Source of the DNA: Lysobacter_C sp966210725
Lineage (GTDB): Bacteria > Pseudomonadota > Gammaproteobacteria > Xanthomonadales > Xanthomonadaceae
Direction: 5' to 3'
Assembly (NCBI GenBank): GCA_966210725.1
Contig: CBIHLN010000099.1
Coordinates: 1 to 8,579, forward strand
DNA: 8,579 bases
Shown here piece after piece: positions 6,898-8,579 of the stretch (positions are counted from its first letter, which is position 1; each line of letters begins with the position of its first letter). A program made the translations under genes and the position numbers. Under the pieces are notes generated by a model. The model was given only the letters and a program-made list of their open reading frames with translations, searched no databases and was not told the DNA's origin.

Positions 6898-7290
6898 TCA
6901 GGGCGGGTCGATCGTTGCGCGGGTCCGTTCGGCCGCATCGCCCACCTTGGTCTCGACATTGCGCACGCGCTCGAGCGGGGTCTGGTAGCCGTCGCCGTCG
7001 AGGGCGTCGCCTCCGGCCGCCTGCGATTCGATGGCCTCCGCCGCGGCGGCAGGTGATTGCCCGATGTCGGCCGCGTCCATTGCCGCGGTCGCGGTGGAGG
7101 GCGACGTCGTGGCGGCCGTCCCGGCCTGCGGCTCGGGTGGCACTTCCGGATCGGGCGCCTGCGGCTTTCGGCACCCGCCCAGTGCGATGGCCAGTGCCAT
7201 CGATGTCACCAGGACGGTCCTCGCGACGGCGTCGCGGCGGGCACGTGTCGTCGGTCGCGGCCGGGGCAGTGAGCGGGAGCGGGTCGTCAT
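6898..7290 (-). CDS. Putative small lipoprotein, unknown function
   Basis: This 130-residue protein is not assigned to a family. The ATG at 7290 is well supported by an AGGAGG Shine-Dalgarno (7297-7302 on the minus strand) six bases upstream. The N-terminus has an unusually long basic n-region (8 Arg in the first 24 residues), a hydrophobic core (about 26-37) and a lipobox L-G-G-C with the lipidated Cys at residue 40. Arg follows the Cys and there is no Asp at +2, which in enterobacterial rules favours outer-membrane sorting. The mature part begins Pro-rich (APDPEVPPEPQ), passes through a low-complexity Ala/Thr/Ser region, and ends in one likely amphipathic helix (about 105-128, TPLERVRNVETKVGDAAERT). 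Its end faces the sppA terminator and its start diverges from the SDR gene. The low complexity limits homology inference; the start and lipobox are the firm evidence that it is real. Confidence 0.75.
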   Translation of the reverse strand: MTTRSRSLPRPRPTTRARRDAVARTVLVTSMALAIALGGCRKPQAPDPEVPPEPQAGTAATTSPSTATAAMDAADIGQSPAAAAEAIESQAAGGDALDGDGYQTPLERVRNVETKVGDAAERTRATIDPP

Positions 7291-7296
7291 CGGCGT

Positions 7297-7302
7297 CCTC
7301 CT
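7297..7302 (-). promoter_or_regulatory. Strong Shine-Dalgarno of the lipoprotein gene
   Basis: AGGAGG on the minus strand, six bases before the ATG at 7290. It is the closest match to the anti-Shine-Dalgarno sequence in the window and fixes the start despite the long basic n-region. Confidence 0.75.
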
Positions 7303-7317
7303 GTGCGGGTGCGCGGC

Positions 7318-7323
7318 TATGCT
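7318..7323 (+). promoter_or_regulatory. Possible -10 element for the SDR gene
   Basis: TATGCT (4 of 6 to TATAAT) is preceded by GGC in the 86-base divergent region and would give a leader of about 45-50 bases before the ATG at 7377. No recognisable -35 is found at 16-18 bases. The reverse strand reads TAGCAT nearby (7325-7320), which could serve the lipoprotein gene. Confidence 0.3.
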
Positions 7324-7376
7324 ACGCCGGGCCGCGTGCAGGCATCCGGATGCGGCGGACGACACAGGAGCACGGC

Positions 7377-8153
7377 ATGGACCCACGACGCTGGCGGCTG
7401 GACGGACACCTGGCGCTGGTCACCGGCGGCAGCGCCGGCATCGGCCGCGCGATCGCGCGCGAGCTGCTCGGCTTCGGCGCTGACGTGCTGCTGGCCGCGC
7501 GCGATGCGGCCGGGCTGGAGTCGGCGCGCGCCGAACTGTTGGAGGACTTCCCCGAACGCGAGGTGCAGGTGTTCGCCGCCGACGTCGCCGACGAGGAGCA
7601 GCGGCGCGACCTGCTCGACTGGGTCGAGGATTTCGGCGAAGGCCTGCACATCCTGGTCAACAACGCCGGCAACAACATCAGCCGACCGGCCACCGATTAC
7701 AGCGACGCCGAGTGGCGCGGCATCTTCGAGACCAACGTGTTCTCCGCGTTCGAGCTGTCGCGCTACCTGCATCCGCTGCTGACGCGGCACGCGGCATCCA
7801 GCATCGTCAACGTCGGCAGCGTGTCGGGCCTGACCCACGTGCGCACCGGCGCGCCGTACGGCATGAGCAAGGCGGCGATGCACCAGATGACGAAGAACCT
7901 CGCGGTGGAATGGGCCGAGGACGGCATCCGGGTCAACGCCGTGGCGCCCTGGTACATCCGCACGCGGCGCACGTCCGGCACGCTGGCCGATCCAGACTAC
8001 CTGGACGAGGTGCTGCTGCGCACGCCGCTGGCGCGCATCGGCGAGGCCGAGGATGTCGCTGCGGCCGTGGCGTTCCTGTGCCTGCCCGCGGCGGGCTATG
8101 TCACCGGCGAATGCATCGCGGTGGACGGCGGGTTCCTGCGCTACGGGTTCTGA
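7377..8153 (+). CDS. SDR family oxidoreductase, tropinone-reductase-like
   Basis: This 258-residue protein is a classical short-chain dehydrogenase/reductase, a cytoplasmic NAD(P)-dependent enzyme reducing a carbonyl or oxidising an alcohol. Visible motifs are the cofactor loop TGGSAGIG (16-23), A-R-D after strand 2 (41-43, the Arg hinting at NADPH preference), D69-V (adenine pocket), NNAG (95-98) and the catalytic set N120, S148, Y161 and K165 (YGMSK). HQMTKNLAVEWA, IRVNAVAPWYIRT and the C-terminal ECIAVDGGFLRYGF closely follow the tropinone reductase subgroup also common in bacteria. Length is normal for the family. The start at 7377 has AGGAG (7366-7370) six bases upstream; the open frame continues upstream only as a shadow over the lipoprotein gene and sppA. 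The natural substrate is unknown and tropinone itself is unlikely in a bacterium. It diverges from the lipoprotein gene and converges, with 21 bases between, on the last gene. Confidence 0.94.
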   Translation: MDPRRWRLDGHLALVTGGSAGIGRAIARELLGFGADVLLAARDAAGLESARAELLEDFPEREVQVFAADVADEEQRRDLLDWVEDFGEGLHILVNNAGNNISRPATDYSDAEWRGIFETNVFSAFELSRYLHPLLTRHAASSIVNVGSVSGLTHVRTGAPYGMSKAAMHQMTKNLAVEWAEDGIRVNAVAPWYIRTRRTSGTLADPDYLDEVLLRTPLARIGEAEDVAAAVAFLCLPAAGYVTGECIAVDGGFLRYGF

Positions 8154-8174
8154 TCCGGCGGTGCGGCAGGCGTC

Positions 8175-8555
8175 TCACGGCTCCCCGTAGCGCAGCCACA
8201 GGTCGGCGGTCGCCTCGTCGGCGAACACCCGGGCCTGCAGTCCGGCTTCCCGCGCGTGGATTTCGCAATGCTCCACCGCCTCCAGGCCCAGCGGTTTGGC
8301 GTGGGCGATGCGCACGTGCTCCAGGCCCTGCCCGTCCATGGCGGTGACCAGCCCGCGCCAGTGCGCCGCCTCCAGCGGCGGGCCGCCCATCTCGTCGACC
8401 AGCAGCAGGCCGCGCACGGGCTGGGCCTGCAGGCGCGCCACGATGGCCTGCCAGTAAGCGAGTGTGTTCTCCAGGCTGCCGGTGCCGGTGACGCGCGCCC
8501 TCAGGCCTGCGGGGTGCGGAGAGAACTCGATGTCGAAGCCGGGCGACGGGGTCAT
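8175..8555 (-). CDS. Conserved hypothetical protein, possibly STAS/SpoIIAA-like
   Basis: This 126-residue soluble protein starts M-T-P-S-P-G-F-D-I-E-F. Visible pattern: paired strands (FDIEFSPHP, LRARVTGTGS), a helix (NTLAYWQAIVARLQ), a hydrophobic strand then D-E-M-G-G-P-P-L (LLLVDEMGG, about 51-60), a helix, a strand (EHVRIAHAK), a helix (LEAVEHCEIHAREAG), a strand (ARVFADE) and a final helix ending W-L-R-Y-G. This alternating strand/helix order, ending in an acidic loop and a short W-L-R helix, resembles STAS or SpoIIAA-like proteins, but I infer this from secondary-structure pattern only. Similar proteins are, to my knowledge, found in Xanthomonadaceae. An alternative GTG start at 8564 would add three residues (M-P-S); neither has a clear Shine-Dalgarno within the window, so the start is uncertain. 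No membrane segment or signal peptide. Confidence 0.8.
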   Translation of the reverse strand: MTPSPGFDIEFSPHPAGLRARVTGTGSLENTLAYWQAIVARLQAQPVRGLLLVDEMGGPPLEAAHWRGLVTAMDGQGLEHVRIAHAKPLGLEAVEHCEIHAREAGLQARVFADEATADLWLRYGEP

Positions 8556-8579
8556 GGACGGCACGATCCGGGCGGGGGC

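Noticed and set aside
7210..7240. Twin-arginine (Tat) signal in the lipoprotein
   Set aside because: R18-R19 lies before the hydrophobic core but the surrounding residues (A-R-R-D-A-V) lack the S/T-R-R-x-F-L-K consensus; a Sec lipoprotein signal is simpler.
6450..7376. Upstream in-frame extension of the SDR gene into sppA
   Set aside because: The SDR family starts at the residues after 7377, where a good Shine-Dalgarno lies. The extension is an Arg/Pro-rich shadow frame crossing the sppA terminator.
1..8579. Mobile element, CRISPR, tRNA or defence island
   Set aside because: No transposase, integrase, direct-repeat arrays, attachment-like repeats, tRNA-like folds or abrupt base composition change were seen; the region looks like core chromosome.

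Overview
This is an 8.6-kb stretch of very GC-rich, densely coding bacterial chromosome. Codon use and the gene families (a sigma-70-region-4-like membrane protein beside a DUF3106 protein, DUF4286, a proteobacterial DUF3667 protein, 67K-type SppA, a tropinone-reductase-like SDR) suggest a gammaproteobacterium of the Xanthomonadaceae/Lysobacteraceae (Lysobacter, Luteimonas or Xanthomonas type). This placement rests on recognising families, not on a search. I see no phage, IS, integron, CRISPR, tRNA or rRNA sequence. No gene-free stretch exceeds about 160 bases.

Layout. (1) 1-1610, + strand: the 3' part of a sigma-70-region-4-like gene with one membrane helix, overlapping by 14 bases an exported DUF3106 protein. 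(2) 1689-3226, - strand: a zinc-ribbon/multi-helix DUF3667 membrane protein, whose stop overlaps the start of a small DUF4286 protein by 4 bases. (3) 3383-6789, + strand: a MATE-family efflux transporter, then 65 bases later sppA (signal peptide peptidase), ended by a clear rho-independent terminator at 6834-6864. (4) 6898-7290, - strand: a small unrecognised lipoprotein with a strong ribosome binding site. (5) 7377-8153, + strand: a classical SDR oxidoreductase close to the tropinone-reductase group. (6) 8175-8555, - strand: a small soluble protein, possibly STAS/SpoIIAA-like, opposing the SDR gene.

Working together. Most products are envelope-associated: membrane-anchored regulator, exported helical protein, DUF3667 membrane protein, efflux pump, inner-membrane peptidase, lipoprotein. 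However, the orientation switches five times, so these are probably separate small transcription units, not one pathway. The two tightest couplings are sigma-like/DUF3106 and DUF3667/DUF4286. The two divergent intergenic regions (3227-3382 and 7291-7376) and the 65-base MATE/sppA gap hold weak -10-like elements and two perfect short inverted repeats.

I found no convincing new defence, mobile or biosynthetic system. The best leads are the membrane-tethered sigma-region-4-like protein with its overlapping DUF3106 partner, and the translationally coupled DUF3667-DUF4286 pair.
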